Part shown: positions 51,308-60,842 of the stretch, piece by piece
Position numbering within the stretch: position 1 is the stretch's first letter
How the letters are laid out: every line of letters starts with the position of its first letter
Source of the DNA: Haladaptatus salinisoli
GTDB taxonomy: Archaea > Halobacteriota > Halobacteria > Halobacteriales > Haladaptataceae
Assembly: GCF_020614375.1 (NCBI RefSeq)
Contig: NZ_CP085331.1
Coordinates: 1 to 64,000, forward strand
Direction of reading: 5' to 3'
Length of the DNA: 64,000 nucleotides
Program-made: the position numbers and the translations under genes
The notes under the pieces: model-generated
Database searches by the model: none
What the model was told of the DNA's origin: nothing
Seen by the model: only the letters and a program-made list of their open reading frames with translations

Positions 51308-51760
51308 TTACTCTTGGTCACCACAGTTATTCAGAAAAAGGAGGAATGCCGCTAAGCCGAGTACAGACCGACGGGCATGAAGCTTTTCCCACTGTACGAG
51401 TAAGTCATGGGTTTCATCGGCGGTTTTGTCGAGTCCAGGGTCAAGCAATCGGTTATTGGTTGGTAAGATCGCAAAGAAGGTGTACGGAATAACCGAGAAG
51501 ATACATACTGCTCCGTACAGCCACCTCCGATCTGCGTCCCGTTTCCAGAGCACTAGTCCACCGAGAGTTCCTATTAGGGCAAGGGGAACTTGTAGACGGG
51601 TGGCCCGCTTGTAGCTCGGAACCCACTGGGTCATCGCCGCTTCAAGACCGCTCTGCATACGAGCGGGGTGTTCGACGAGATTAATATACACCGCCGCGCC
51701 CGTGAACAGTCCAGTTGCAGCCGTCGTCATGATTTGGAGCGCTCTGGTCACGCTGCTCAT
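51308..51760 (-). CDS. DUF1772-type membrane protein
   Basis: A 150-residue protein with four helices. The N-terminal TGLFTGAAVYINLVEHPARM is the characteristic DUF1772 (anthrone oxygenase-like) signature. Later ones are VPLALIGTLGGLVLWK, WLYGAVCIFSVIPYTFFAIL and SVLGLAAFLLFL. The loop PTNNRLLDP is also typical. Function in archaea unknown. Confidence 0.75.
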   Translation of the reverse strand: MSSVTRALQIMTTAATGLFTGAAVYINLVEHPARMQSGLEAAMTQWVPSYKRATRLQVPLALIGTLGGLVLWKRDADRRWLYGAVCIFSVIPYTFFAILPTNNRLLDPGLDKTADETHDLLVQWEKLHARRSVLGLAAFLLFLNNCGDQE

Positions 51761-51804
51761 AATTCTCTAAGGCGTTATCGGGAGTTGGTCACGAAAGTGT
51801 TGCG

Positions 51805-51966
51805 CTAACGGGAGCGGTAGCAACTATGGTGGTCAACCGAGGCGTGACGGTCATTTTGGATTGTATACTTCTTTGGAGTCCATCTAAAAATCATTCCTTG
51901 CAGGCTTGCGCACCCAGCAAGCGTTCCGAGTCCACCTCCATATTTGAGCACTTGTCTCCGGTTCAT
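51805..51966 (-). CDS. Short Tat lipoprotein, probably truncated
   Basis: A 53-codon frame beginning MNRRQVLKYGGGLGTLAGCA, a twin-arginine signal with lipobox LAGC, followed by SLQGMIFRWTPKKYTIQND and an early stop. The signal is convincing but the mature part is only about 30 residues, so the gene is probably shortened. Met at 51972 is an alternative start. Confidence 0.5.
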   Translation of the reverse strand: MNRRQVLKYGGGLGTLAGCASLQGMIFRWTPKKYTIQNDRHASVDHHSCYRSR

Positions 51967-52117
51967 TGGCATATACTTTGACTAATTATAGAAAGAAACA
52001 TCTTATACTTTGCAATACTTATCAATATATGATAATGTCCAGATAGGAGTGTGTATATACCAGATGAACGGTGAGCCAATCACTTGATATGGGTTCTAGT
52101 ACGGCTAAATTGACCAA

Positions 52118-52747
52118 CTACTTCCATCTACCCATCTTTGCTGATGCAAATACACGGGCGATATAGATCTGCTTCCAGAGGAGCCATCCCCCGAAGCTAA
52201 TAGCAATCAGTCCGAGGATAGTTATTCCGACTGCATCCCAGTGCGTCGTCTCAAGAGCGCAGGCCAACGTTTCGCTCGAACAAGCCCCAAATAGTTCTTG
52301 GGTGAATGCACCTATGTACACCATCCCCGCTCCGACTACCACGGATACGGTGCCAGTTAACGACTTCAGCATAGTTTCGTGCACAGTTGGCGGATGAGAC
52401 ACGATTGCCTCCCGTTGACCTGTCCGCGGTCCAGCTAGTTGTGAGAAAACAGCAGCTCCCAGCAAGAAGACTGCAGCGGGTGCGAAAAAGAGCCCAATTG
52501 ATAACAGTCCCACAATTGTAAGCCCCGTTAACAGGAGTGCAGCCACCCAGACAAGGGGTGTCCGGTTCGTCCATGCACCAATCCCACCGATAAGAGCAAA
52601 TAGTACACTGAGCAGCACAATCCCAGCGAAAAAGACATCTGCAAGCGGATTGGGAAGGAGGAGATAGCCACTCGCGCCACTGGCAGACAGGATGGCAAGC
52701 ACGCTGAGTAGGCGACTGGCTGTTTGAGTTGATGAGTGGTTGTTCAT
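52118..52747 (-). CDS. Polytopic membrane protein
   Basis: A 209-residue protein with about six helices (LLSVLAILSASGASGYLLLP, VFFAGIVLLSVLFALIGGIG, LVWVAALLLTGLTIVGLLSI, FAPAAVFLLGAAVFSQLAG, SVVVGAGMVYIGAFTQELFG and VGITILGLIAISFGGWLLW). Start at MNNHSSTQ; the 36 codons upstream are poor. Role unknown. Confidence 0.65.
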   Translation of the reverse strand: MNNHSSTQTASRLLSVLAILSASGASGYLLLPNPLADVFFAGIVLLSVLFALIGGIGAWTNRTPLVWVAALLLTGLTIVGLLSIGLFFAPAAVFLLGAAVFSQLAGPRTGQREAIVSHPPTVHETMLKSLTGTVSVVVGAGMVYIGAFTQELFGACSSETLACALETTHWDAVGITILGLIAISFGGWLLWKQIYIARVFASAKMGRWK

Positions 52748-52959
52748 AGTTTCTAAGAGGTGTGTCGATGGCTTAACGATATGCCTTGGCACACACGACA
52801 GAGCGTGACGGTGCTCTGACTGCCAATGCGACGACAACTGAAAGAGTAGTGTCAAAGAGTTATTTCACTCACCACGAAGCTTATTCTCGGGCTCACAGAT
52901 ACCACGCTATGCAACAGCGCGCTAAACATTTATTATAAATAACAGCGTTTTAATATTCG

Positions 52960-53280
52960 ATGATACAATCAATCGCAGTTCATGTGTTCCTCCAGCAAAC
53001 TGTACCGAATACCGGCTTTTTCAATTTCATCATTAGTGTATCAGTTTTTATAGCACTAACATTGATTCTATTCTATGTAGGAAACATTATCATCAGGCAA
53101 ATTATTGATAGATCCTCTTATTTAATCAAGTTATTGTTGCTATCTGGCGCAGTGCTGGTCTCATCACTTCTTATAGGTTGGGCTTCAATAAATATGAATT
53201 ATTTGATGATAATTCTGGGAATCACTATTGCAATTATCCTTCTTGTCTCTCAGTCCGCCCGATTTAGCCGGATAATATAG
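52960..53280 (+). CDS. Small polytopic membrane protein
   Basis: A 106-residue protein with three helices (FFNFIISVSVFIALTLILFY, LIKLLLLSGAVLVSSLLIGW and YLMIILGITIAIILLVSQ). AT-rich coding sequence, unlike the conjugation genes, suggests separate origin. It is the last gene before array element 2. Role unknown. Confidence 0.6.
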   Translation: MIQSIAVHVFLQQTVPNTGFFNFIISVSVFIALTLILFYVGNIIIRQIIDRSSYLIKLLLLSGAVLVSSLLIGWASINMNYLMIILGITIAIILLVSQSARFSRII

Positions 53281-53406
53281 TCAAACCCAAGACTGTTCCA
53301 TATTTTAGAATGCCAATAACGACGTGAATCCAGTAGTGGCAGCGATATAGAGTAAGACACCACCAACCCACTAGCCGGTCACCCCTTTACAAATTCATGC
53401 TCCCTG

Positions 53407-54410
53407 TGAACAGTCGGCCGGGCAAAAACAGTGCCCAACCCAGCGTGAAACACCCCGTCTTTCAAGTGAAATTCACCATCACAGACAACCAGCAGCAGTC
53501 ACTCTGACAGTCCAGTGGTGACACACCAGAGTTCCGGAGTAACTCAGCTGTACACTACAGGAAGACACCTTCTCCTTCCACAATCATGCTCACCCTCACA
53601 GACAGTCCCACGGGATCACTGCCAGTGGCAGTCCCGCCGTCGCCGCTGGACGTCCAGTTTGTTACCGACACCAAGGGGGACAGTCCCATAGATGAAATCA
53701 CGCTAGAATATAGGCCGTGCTGGTCGGCAGATTTGACAGTCTCTTTTACGTGTGTCCACCAGCGTACATAGCTCCATACTGGACAGCTCCCATATGCCTG
53801 GTCCTCGGCTGTTGCGTTCGCTCTCATTGAAACTGCGGTGTCTTGCAAAAGACGGCACCCTCGTAGTGAACTCGGGTCGGCACCCAGGTGATGTGGAGAC
53901 CAGTGGCACCCTGCTCGTGCAGCCACACCAGCACCCCGTCAGGGCGTGCTGCTGGTACCCGGTCAGTGCTCCAAGAGTGGTGTGACCGGTGTTGCTCATC
54001 GGCACCCACCATGCCGGTCGTACCAGTTAGCACTCCTGTGGGACGCATAGTTGTTTCCTCGCTCTCTCCCGACAGAGCAGACTGTCCACTCCGTCCGGCT
54101 GTGACTGTCTCAAAGGAATCACAGCCAGTTTCGTCTGTGCTGGTCGTCACTCGGTTTCCGGGGTGCCGTTGCTGTTGCTGACAGCCTCCTACTGTGCGGT
54201 TTACTGGCCGGTGCTGTTCTTAGTGGCTTACCACCCTTGCGATGTGGCTGTCTTGTTGTCGGTTTACTCTCTTCTGCGGACCTGTTGGCCACACTGCTGG
54301 ACTGTCCCTTTTTCGTCGCTCAGTCGTGTTCCTCTGGGTCCGGCACGGCCTGACTGTCCCACGGTCTCACCGTTGGTTCCTCTCCTCGCGTGTCCTCGGC
54401 TGGACTGTCC
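53407..54410. repeat. Non-coding phased-motif array, element 2
   Basis: GACAGTC or close variants at 53409, 53506, 53601, 53628, 53679, 53735 and 53781. Core TCATTGAAACTGCGGTGTCT at 53824-53843. GCACCC boxes at 53855, 53880, 53906, 53931, 53955 (GTACCC), 54002 and 54030 (GCACTCC). Inverted GACTGTC sites at 54080, 54103, 54300, 54352 and 54403. The start (ACAGTCGGCCGG) and the ORB-like CACCCCGTCTTTCAAGTGAA box (53451) match element 1. The right arm is longer here and T-rich, while the left arm is A/C-rich, as expected for opposed arms. No coding frame explains it. Confidence 0.75.
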
Positions 54411-54799
54411 CCCTGTCTGCACTTACCTCGTTCTCGTGTGGCGTGACCACCTTGTCTTTCCGCCGGCTCTCCACTTGTGGGGGTGTCCCTATTAACACCA
54501 CTCTGGCTGAATTTTCTCGTGTGACATTTTGGGGTGCCCTCTTGCTGGTCACTGGCTCGGTATTTTTTCCTGTAGATAATCATCTCTCTTCTCTTATCTG
54601 AGGTTCTGGTTGCTTGCATTCTTTCCTCAACCGCCATTGCGAGATTGGGACTAGGTCGCCAGGGGGACCCAATGTCTCACTGATCTCATTGTAATTTCGT
54701 TTCCGCTCCATGGGTAATTCCCCCTCTATTATTGTCGGGAGGATGAATTTGATGTGCAATTGCCGGTAAAATTTTGACGGTCGTCGTGGTAGTGAGAGT

Positions 54800-55228
54800 A
54801 TGGAAAAGCCCGAGTCATGGGATGTTTTGATCGACGAACTCCGTGGCAACCGCGCGGAACTTCTGCTAGCAATTAACGATAATTATCCAGCCGAGACACC
54901 GAAGCGTGAACTTACTGACACCGTCAATTCCGTGAATTATCACCTCGACATCCTCGAAGAGTGGGGCCTGATCGAGGTCGTCGCTCACGAGGAGCAGGGC
55001 GACCGAATCCCCGCCCGTGTGTTCTCTCTTACCGACCGGGGCCGTGAGGCAGTTGAGGACTTGTTAGCACGGACGGATGCTCGGCCGATTCCGTCGGCTG
55101 TTGAGCAGCATATCGAGGACCTCCGACGCGAGATTGAGGATGTAAGAGCGGAGGCACAAGCAGCTCAAGAGCGGGTCGACCAACTCAAAGAGTGGATCCG
55201 CGCGAATGTGACTGAAGTGGAGAGCTAG
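54800..55228 (+). CDS. Winged-helix coiled-coil regulator
   Basis: A 142-residue protein. The N-terminal winged helix is ELLLAINDNYPAETPKRELT, then NSVNYHLDILEEWGLIEVVA, then the wing PARVFSLTDRGREAVEDLL. A long coiled coil at the C-terminus (VEQHIEDLRREIEDVRAEAQ) probably dimerises it. Located between array element 2 and the transfer genes, it is a candidate regulator of either; its stop overlaps the convergent gene. Confidence 0.8.
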   Translation: MEKPESWDVLIDELRGNRAELLLAINDNYPAETPKRELTDTVNSVNYHLDILEEWGLIEVVAHEEQGDRIPARVFSLTDRGREAVEDLLARTDARPIPSAVEQHIEDLRREIEDVRAEAQAAQERVDQLKEWIRANVTEVES

Positions 55229-55422
55229 GTATCAGACTCAGGCTTGGCGAAGTAGACGTTCACGACGAGGCTGGTAATGATGAGGGCAGCCGCGGCTGCA
55301 GCCATACCTCCGATGACAAAGCGGAGGACGCCAAAGGAAATGAGGAGCAGAGGGAACCCTACTGCGGACCGCTTGATGGTCTGAATGATTTTCTGGCTGA
55401 ACGTGAGGTTCGAGGAGCTCAT
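55225..55422 (-). CDS. Small membrane protein
   Basis: A 65-residue protein with two helices (SAVGFPLLLISFGVLRFVIG and AAAAALIITSLVVNVYF). Start MSSSNLTF is chosen as it lies 4 bp after the stop of the preceding gene. Possibly part of a two-gene unit divergent from the conjugation genes. Confidence 0.6.
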   Translation of the reverse strand: MSSSNLTFSQKIIQTIKRSAVGFPLLLISFGVLRFVIGGMAAAAAALIITSLVVNVYFAKPESDT

Positions 55423-55426
55423 CTCG

Positions 55427-55624
55427 TTAGTCAGTCTCGTTGGATTCATATTCGTCGAACCGCTCTAAAAGTCCTTCGCCGTGTTCTGATCGCGATTCGA
55501 GGTCTTTCTTGATGAATTCTTGAAGCCGATCGCCGACTTTAGGGTAACTTCGGGGGACGGTTTGTTTCCAATCCTGCCACGTGTCTTCCTCGTCGTCGGG
55601 TATTTCGAGCGGGTACGTGATCAT
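55427..55624 (-). CDS. Small acidic hypothetical protein
   Basis: A 65-residue acidic, helical protein: MITYPLEIPDDEEDTWQDWK, then KVGDRLQEFIKKDLESRSEH. It looks like an antitoxin- or regulator-sized protein, but no domain is recognised. It is first in a unit with the small membrane gene and divergent from the VirB2-like gene, with a TTAGC repeat cluster between. Confidence 0.6.
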   Translation of the reverse strand: MITYPLEIPDDEEDTWQDWKQTVPRSYPKVGDRLQEFIKKDLESRSEHGEGLLERFDEYESNETD

Positions 55625-55644
55625 TCGTTTGTCAGGTGTTCCCT

Positions 55645-55765
55645 AGTTAGCCATAAGTATCTTCGTGGTTACCTCCACTATTGATAGCTTATCAAAGGTT
55701 AGCAATCATTACCATATGATAGCTAATGTTTTGATAGACTACCGTGGGTTAGCTATTAGTACCCT
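55645..55765. promoter_or_regulatory. TTAGCNATNA repeat cluster upstream of transfer operon
   Basis: At least three TTAGC(A/C/T)AT(A/C/T)A words (TTAGCCATAA near 55647, TTAGCAATCA near 55698, TTAGCTATTA near 55749) and inverted TGATAGCTAA near 55717, with GATAGCTTATC near 55684. They lie between divergent genes at 55624 and 55797. A pair forms a near-perfect inverted repeat. Probably an operator of the conjugation promoter. Confidence 0.55.
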
Positions 55766-55796
55766 CAGGTTATCTTTGAAGCTGAGGTCGCCCCGA

Positions 55797-56183
55797 ATGA
55801 AACCTACAATCGACCGTCTCGACGAATTCTTGCACCGATTCATGACTCCGAAAGCACTGGCGATCACCGTTGGTGTCGCGCTCATCGCCATTGACCCTGT
55901 AGTGGCAGCGGGAGCATGCGACGTCCCGAATGCGTCGAACGGGATCAATCAGGGCGGGCAACTGCTCCGAAGTATCCTCGTTCTCGCCGGAATTTTCGTC
56001 GGTGGAAAATCCATGATCTCCTCGCGCGGTGGGGGAAGTCACGGCAAGGCAGGCTCGCGAAAAACCCTCGGGGTTGCTGTCGGCTTGTTGTTCGCTGGCG
56101 CGGCACTCCCACAACTCGCCGGGTGGGTACTCGGGATGTTCGGGAGTTCGCTTTCCGACGTTGGCCTTGGCTGCATGTTTTAA
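55797..56183 (+). CDS. VirB2-like small membrane protein
   Basis: A 128-residue protein with an N-terminal hydrophobic signal-like segment (FMTPKALAITVGVALIAIDP then VVAAGACDV). Two further helices follow (GQLLRSILVLAGIFVGGKSM and TLGVAVGLLFAGAALPQLAG). Size and position at the head of VirB6/VirB4 genes fit a pilin-like or pore-associated VirB2 role, but sequence support is weak. Start at MKPTIDRL. Confidence 0.6.
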   Translation: MKPTIDRLDEFLHRFMTPKALAITVGVALIAIDPVVAAGACDVPNASNGINQGGQLLRSILVLAGIFVGGKSMISSRGGGSHGKAGSRKTLGVAVGLLFAGAALPQLAGWVLGMFGSSLSDVGLGCMF

Positions 56184-56229
56184 TCACCGACGAACGGCCT
56201 ACTGACCATCCTCCTCCTTCGATCACGCC

Positions 56230-57726
56230 ATGACCAATCACACTGTGTTTCGAGTGCTCTCGTGTCTACTTCTCGTGAGTACGTTTACTGTCGGGCTTTC
56301 TGTGGGCCAGTCAGCACCGACTGCCACGCCTACGGATAACTCGACGAATGCGAGCACTGGGAACGCGACGAATCAGACGATGACGCAACGACCCACGGTC
56401 AACCCATACGGACAAGGGTATCTGAACAAGACGGGGAAATACAACTCGAATAACAGCACTCTCGGCGTGTATAATAACTCGACGGGGATGCAGAAAGGTG
56501 GCGGATTCATTTATAACTCAATATTGGATGGCTTCCTCACCATTTTGAGTTACTTCGTGAAGGGCCTGTTCTGGCTGATTGACGCCTTTCTGGGGCTCGC
56601 CGTGAAGATGATAACGTTCACGCCCGCCCCGCATTGGGGAAGTGGCTGGTATCAGAACCCCAGTAACACGATTTGGCCCGAGAAGTACCACGACTGGAAG
56701 AGCAACGCCCAGCCATGGACGTTCTTCATTTGTATCATGGCAACGGGGATTTACCTCGCGCTCGGACAGCGTGGCTTCGGCATCCTTCCCGCCCGGTATG
56801 AACGACAAGGATCAAAACACCTCATCCTCGCATGGGTGATGGCCTTCTGGGGCTGGCAACTTGTCGGATTCTGGCTGAACATCTCCAACGCACTCGGCCA
56901 TGGGATAACCGCCGACCTCACCCAGACGTCGATCGCGTCAAACGGGCTGAAAGGTGTGTTGCTCATCGGGTTATTCTTTGTCGCGATCTGGAATATCTGG
57001 ATATTCCTCGTCATCATCTCGTTAGTGAGCCTGCGGTTCATCGGGCTGACGGCACTCTCCCCGTGGATACCGTTCTTCTTCGCGTTAAAGGCGCTGCCCA
57101 TTCGCGGGTTAGGAATGGTCGGGGATGGCCTCACGAAGTTGTGGTTTATGCTCTCGCTGGTCACGCTTCCTGTCTCGATCGCCCTGTCTGTGGGTTTCAG
57201 TCCGATGACGACAGACATCTTCAAGACCTACGGCATCGGCGGGCTCCAGCTCATTGCGATGCAGCTCGGGACGGCCGTCGCGTGTCTCGTGATGCCGTAC
57301 GTGATGTATCAAAAGGGCGGTCAGGCACTCGCCTCTGTAGGCGTGGTTGGATCGGCACCGACCGCCGAAGGGATGCGCCAGTCCTATCAGAACCAACGCG
57401 AACGTGCAGCCGAAGTCAAGGAATCGACACGACAGACCGTAAATGGTGCGCGTGACACCCATCGCGGATTGCGCGGTGCCGACCCCGTTGGTGATGGTGG
57501 TACTGGTTATGCGACGGGACAGGCCGGACGCCAGACCTTCCAGACGTACACCCAGCCGATCAACCAACGGATTCAGAACATTCGTGGCAGGAGTAGCATT
57601 GACCCTGAAACGGGTGGCGAAATCCAGCACGGACTTGAGCGCCATTTCCCGGAGAACGATGAGTTAGAACAACTCCGGCAGGACCGACTGAACGACATTC
57701 GCAACAGATTACAGGACGAATCATGA
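56230..57726 (+). CDS. VirB6/TrbL-like conjugation membrane protein
   Basis: A 498-residue protein with an N-terminal signal (FRVLSCLLLVSTFTVGLSVG). A Thr/Asn-rich extracellular stretch follows, then about six transmembrane helices (GFLTILSYFVKGLFWLIDAF, FFICIMATGIYLALGQRGF, VLLIGLFFVAIWNIWIFLVI and others), and a hydrophilic C-terminal tail. It overlaps the VirB4 gene by 4 nt. VirB6-type proteins form the inner membrane part of type IV channels. The archaeal kind is divergent, so the name rests mainly on topology and context. Confidence 0.7.
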   Translation: MTNHTVFRVLSCLLLVSTFTVGLSVGQSAPTATPTDNSTNASTGNATNQTMTQRPTVNPYGQGYLNKTGKYNSNNSTLGVYNNSTGMQKGGGFIYNSILDGFLTILSYFVKGLFWLIDAFLGLAVKMITFTPAPHWGSGWYQNPSNTIWPEKYHDWKSNAQPWTFFICIMATGIYLALGQRGFGILPARYERQGSKHLILAWVMAFWGWQLVGFWLNISNALGHGITADLTQTSIASNGLKGVLLIGLFFVAIWNIWIFLVIISLVSLRFIGLTALSPWIPFFFALKALPIRGLGMVGDGLTKLWFMLSLVTLPVSIALSVGFSPMTTDIFKTYGIGGLQLIAMQLGTAVACLVMPYVMYQKGGQALASVGVVGSAPTAEGMRQSYQNQRERAAEVKESTRQTVNGARDTHRGLRGADPVGDGGTGYATGQAGRQTFQTYTQPINQRIQNIRGRSSIDPETGGEIQHGLERHFPENDELEQLRQDRLNDIRNRLQDES

Positions 57727-60700
57727 GTGACGACAACAGTGATTCCGGCGGCCGTATCGCCCTTGAAACGATTATTCCACAGGAAACGACAGGGAGCGTC
57801 TTCACGACGGTGTTCGGGCTTTCCATCGGGGAGTTGGCCCTTGTCGTCCTTCCGACGGCGCTGTTGGCGTACATCGAGCTGACGTACGTCTCGGTTCCGG
57901 TGATGTGGTTCTTCATCTCGGTGGGAGGTCTGGCGGGCGGGTTGTACTTCGCCGTCAAACAGACGCCGTGGTACGCGACGCCGATCGAAACCATCTCGAA
58001 GAAGTTCGATTACCTTCGCTTGCGCTTCCGCATGCCGTTGGTTGGGCCGGACGCGGCGGCCGTTCCCGGTGTGACGGGCGTCCATGACGAGTATGATGCA
58101 CTCGAAACGGATGACGGGACGCTCTTCACCCATGTCTCGGTCGATCTCCAGAACGTCTCGGAACACGACCGGGCAGAATGGATTCTCGACGCTGCAAGCC
58201 TCGCGAACGGCATCAACAAACATATCGCGCAAGCCGAGTCGGACGGGTTCGACGTGAAGATCCACCTCCCACAGACGCCCCCACGGGACATCTCACAAAC
58301 GGACGCTCTCGATGAAGCGGCCTTCGATGAGACGCTCCCCCAGACAGCACGTGAGTACGCGAGCGCACAAGCGGATCACTACGTCGAGTGGCTGGCGACG
58401 TCGGGGATGATGGAACGGACGTGTACCATCGTCGTCTGGATAGCCCCGCACGAAGTAGAGACACCGACCGCCGATTCGGGCTACATCGCACAACTTGCCG
58501 ATCTCTTTGGCTCGGGTGTCTTCTCGGCGGGCGATGTGACGAAGGATAACCAAGCCGTCGCCCTCGATCGCCGGGTTGAGACGGTACAGAAAGCTATCGC
58601 GAGCGTCTCCAACGGGACGCGCTTCTCTGCCGATGAGAGCGTAGCCTACCTCCGAGAATTCTGGTTGGACGAACAGACGCCGTTCAACTACTCCGAGGTC
58701 ACATCTGACGCGCCGATACCGGATACTGCATACGTGAGTGACGAACGCGATGAAAGCGACGAGACGGACGCTGACGACCACCAGGACGGATGGCAAGAGA
58801 AACTCCAGCCAGTACGCGACTGGTTCGCCCAACAGACGTCCTCGAGCGCGCGTGAGCGTGCTATCTATGGCCCGGCGAACGTCGACGAGCAGGTCAATAG
58901 TGTGGGTGTCAACGACGACTTTTACACGACGAGTCTGTGGATTGTCGGCTGGCCGTCGTCGCCCTCTCCCGGCTTCCTGACCGATGCCCTCACCGTTCCC
59001 GGTGTCCGTTTGGACGCGTCTCTCTACGTCCATGCAACCGATTACCGCGACAAGATGGACGAACTCGCCACTGACCAAGAGTGGCTAAGCGCAATGGGAA
59101 TCGAAAAAGGAGGGAAGCAAGCAAAGGCAGACGACGCGGATGTCGCCGCCACACAGAAGATCATTCTCCGAGATCACATGCGCGACAACGGCGTCGAGTG
59201 CTCCGAGGTGTCGATGGTCGTCACGGTGCGGGCTGATAGTCGGGAGAAAGTACTCAAGGTCCGCAAGCACGTCAAGACCGAGTTCCTTGGGCCAAACGAT
59301 ATCGTAGCGACCGAGGCGGACGACCGCCAGCTCGCCGCGATGAAGACCACAAGCCCGACGCCCGGGGACGTATTCGATGATGCCTCACAGAACGACACGC
59401 GGTTCGAGATGCCCTCGGACACGCTGGGAGCCATGTTCCCGATGGCGGGCGGCTATCAGACGCATAAATCGGGAACCATCTACGGGATGGCACTCGCGCG
59501 CTCTGGGGCGCCACTCGGCTTGCTGCAGGTCGACCGCCGGACGCTGTCCGTTCCCCATCGGTTCTGGGTTGGTCGCTCTGGGTCGGGGAAGTCGTTCAAC
59601 ATTAAGGATTTGCTCATCGCCGATATGCTCCGCAAGCGCAACCTTCGAACGATTATCGTCGATATCGCCCGCGGGTTCGATGGCGTGGTTGAGACGTTCG
59701 ATGGTGGGAAGGTCACGGTTGGAGAGACGAAGATTAACCCGTTCGAAGTCCGTGCTCCCGACGAACACGGAGAGGGTTTCACGGCTGACCTCTCCTCAAA
59801 GATCAACCTCATCGCCGATATGTTCTACCTCTACCTGCAGGAGAACGCGACGGATCCCGAAGAACTCCGTGCGACACTCGTCGACTTGATTCGGAAAACG
59901 TACTCACAGGCGGGCATCACCGACGATCCACAGACGCATTCAAAGGAAAAGTCGCCGACGATGGTTGACTTCTTCAGTGTCCTTGGAGACGCGGCGAACA
60001 ACCCCGAGGACTATACGACGGAAGGTACAGACGTCGAGGTCGAGGACATGATCGAGCACGCGGGGACGCTCCTCACGGCGCTCCGGCCGTTCAAGCCGAC
60101 GCCGGAGGACGAACCGGACGCCGCGTTCGAATGGATGAGCGGTGAGTCGGACGTTGACCTCTCCTCACGCGTGCTCTACTTCGACATGCAGAAATTCGAG
60201 GGGAAACCCGCGGTCGAGAAGGGGATGGCGATGGCCTACATCCTCTCCATTGCTCCGGAAGTGGCGAAACAGACGAACAATTACGTGGACGTCGTCATCG
60301 ACGAAGCCCACGACTTGTTCCGTGAAGCGGCACAGGCTGGCCGTCTTGAATCAATGGTTCGCGCCGGTCGGAATGCCGGGTTGATGTTCGACTTCGTCAG
60401 CCAAGCGGACGATGACTTCAACGAGGACGCAGCGAAGCGAATTGCCAAACAGTGTGCCATCTCAGGGTGGCAGAACTTCGGGAAGATGGGCCTGTCTGAC
60501 CCCGAACCGTTTGGGCTCACAGATATGCAGGCCGGGCAACTCGCCGGTGGGTTGGCCGCAGGGGACGATAAACGGACATCCTACAGCGAATGTCTCGTCG
60601 ACGTGGACGGCGACGTGTATCGGGTTCGCAAGCGCGTGAGTGACTACGCGAAGGCGATTCTCGATTACCGTGAGTCCGACGACGGCGACTTTGACGACTA

Positions 60701-60842
60701 CCTTGCCCGTGAGTTGGCCGACGATACCAGTGATCGGGAGGACAGTGAGACGGACGACACGGAACGCACCGACGAGACCGACGAGGAAGAGAGCAGCGAC
60801 GAACCACAGTCATTCGCCCCGAAACCAATGGAGGCCGACTAA
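57723..60842 (+). CDS. VirB4 family conjugation ATPase
   Basis: A 1039-residue protein. Two N-terminal membrane helices (LSIGELALVVLPTALLAYIE and PVMWFFISVGGLAGGLYFAV) are followed by the VirB4 N-domain. The ATPase domain has Walker A GRSGSGKSFNI (about 616-626) and Walker B YVDVVIDEAHDLF (about 853-865). A conserved FVSQADDDF and a late AISGWQNFGKMGLSDPE are also present. The C-terminal tail is acidic. VirB4 powers substrate transfer and assembly of the type IV secretion channel. Fusion of membrane helices to VirB4 recalls VirB3-VirB4. Next start overlaps its stop (TAATG). Confidence 0.88.
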   Translation: MSDDNSDSGGRIALETIIPQETTGSVFTTVFGLSIGELALVVLPTALLAYIELTYVSVPVMWFFISVGGLAGGLYFAVKQTPWYATPIETISKKFDYLRLRFRMPLVGPDAAAVPGVTGVHDEYDALETDDGTLFTHVSVDLQNVSEHDRAEWILDAASLANGINKHIAQAESDGFDVKIHLPQTPPRDISQTDALDEAAFDETLPQTAREYASAQADHYVEWLATSGMMERTCTIVVWIAPHEVETPTADSGYIAQLADLFGSGVFSAGDVTKDNQAVALDRRVETVQKAIASVSNGTRFSADESVAYLREFWLDEQTPFNYSEVTSDAPIPDTAYVSDERDESDETDADDHQDGWQEKLQPVRDWFAQQTSSSARERAIYGPANVDEQVNSVGVNDDFYTTSLWIVGWPSSPSPGFLTDALTVPGVRLDASLYVHATDYRDKMDELATDQEWLSAMGIEKGGKQAKADDADVAATQKIILRDHMRDNGVECSEVSMVVTVRADSREKVLKVRKHVKTEFLGPNDIVATEADDRQLAAMKTTSPTPGDVFDDASQNDTRFEMPSDTLGAMFPMAGGYQTHKSGTIYGMALARSGAPLGLLQVDRRTLSVPHRFWVGRSGSGKSFNIKDLLIADMLRKRNLRTIIVDIARGFDGVVETFDGGKVTVGETKINPFEVRAPDEHGEGFTADLSSKINLIADMFYLYLQENATDPEELRATLVDLIRKTYSQAGITDDPQTHSKEKSPTMVDFFSVLGDAANNPEDYTTEGTDVEVEDMIEHAGTLLTALRPFKPTPEDEPDAAFEWMSGESDVDLSSRVLYFDMQKFEGKPAVEKGMAMAYILSIAPEVAKQTNNYVDVVIDEAHDLFREAAQAGRLESMVRAGRNAGLMFDFVSQADDDFNEDAAKRIAKQCAISGWQNFGKMGLSDPEPFGLTDMQAGQLAGGLAAGDDKRTSYSECLVDVDGDVYRVRKRVSDYAKAILDYRESDDGDFDDYLARELADDTSDREDSETDDTERTDETDEEESSDEPQSFAPKPMEAD

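Noticed and set aside
53586..54600. Open frames inside array element 2
   Set aside because: None is conserved in element 1, their frames do not follow the repeats, and the composition is unlike other genes.
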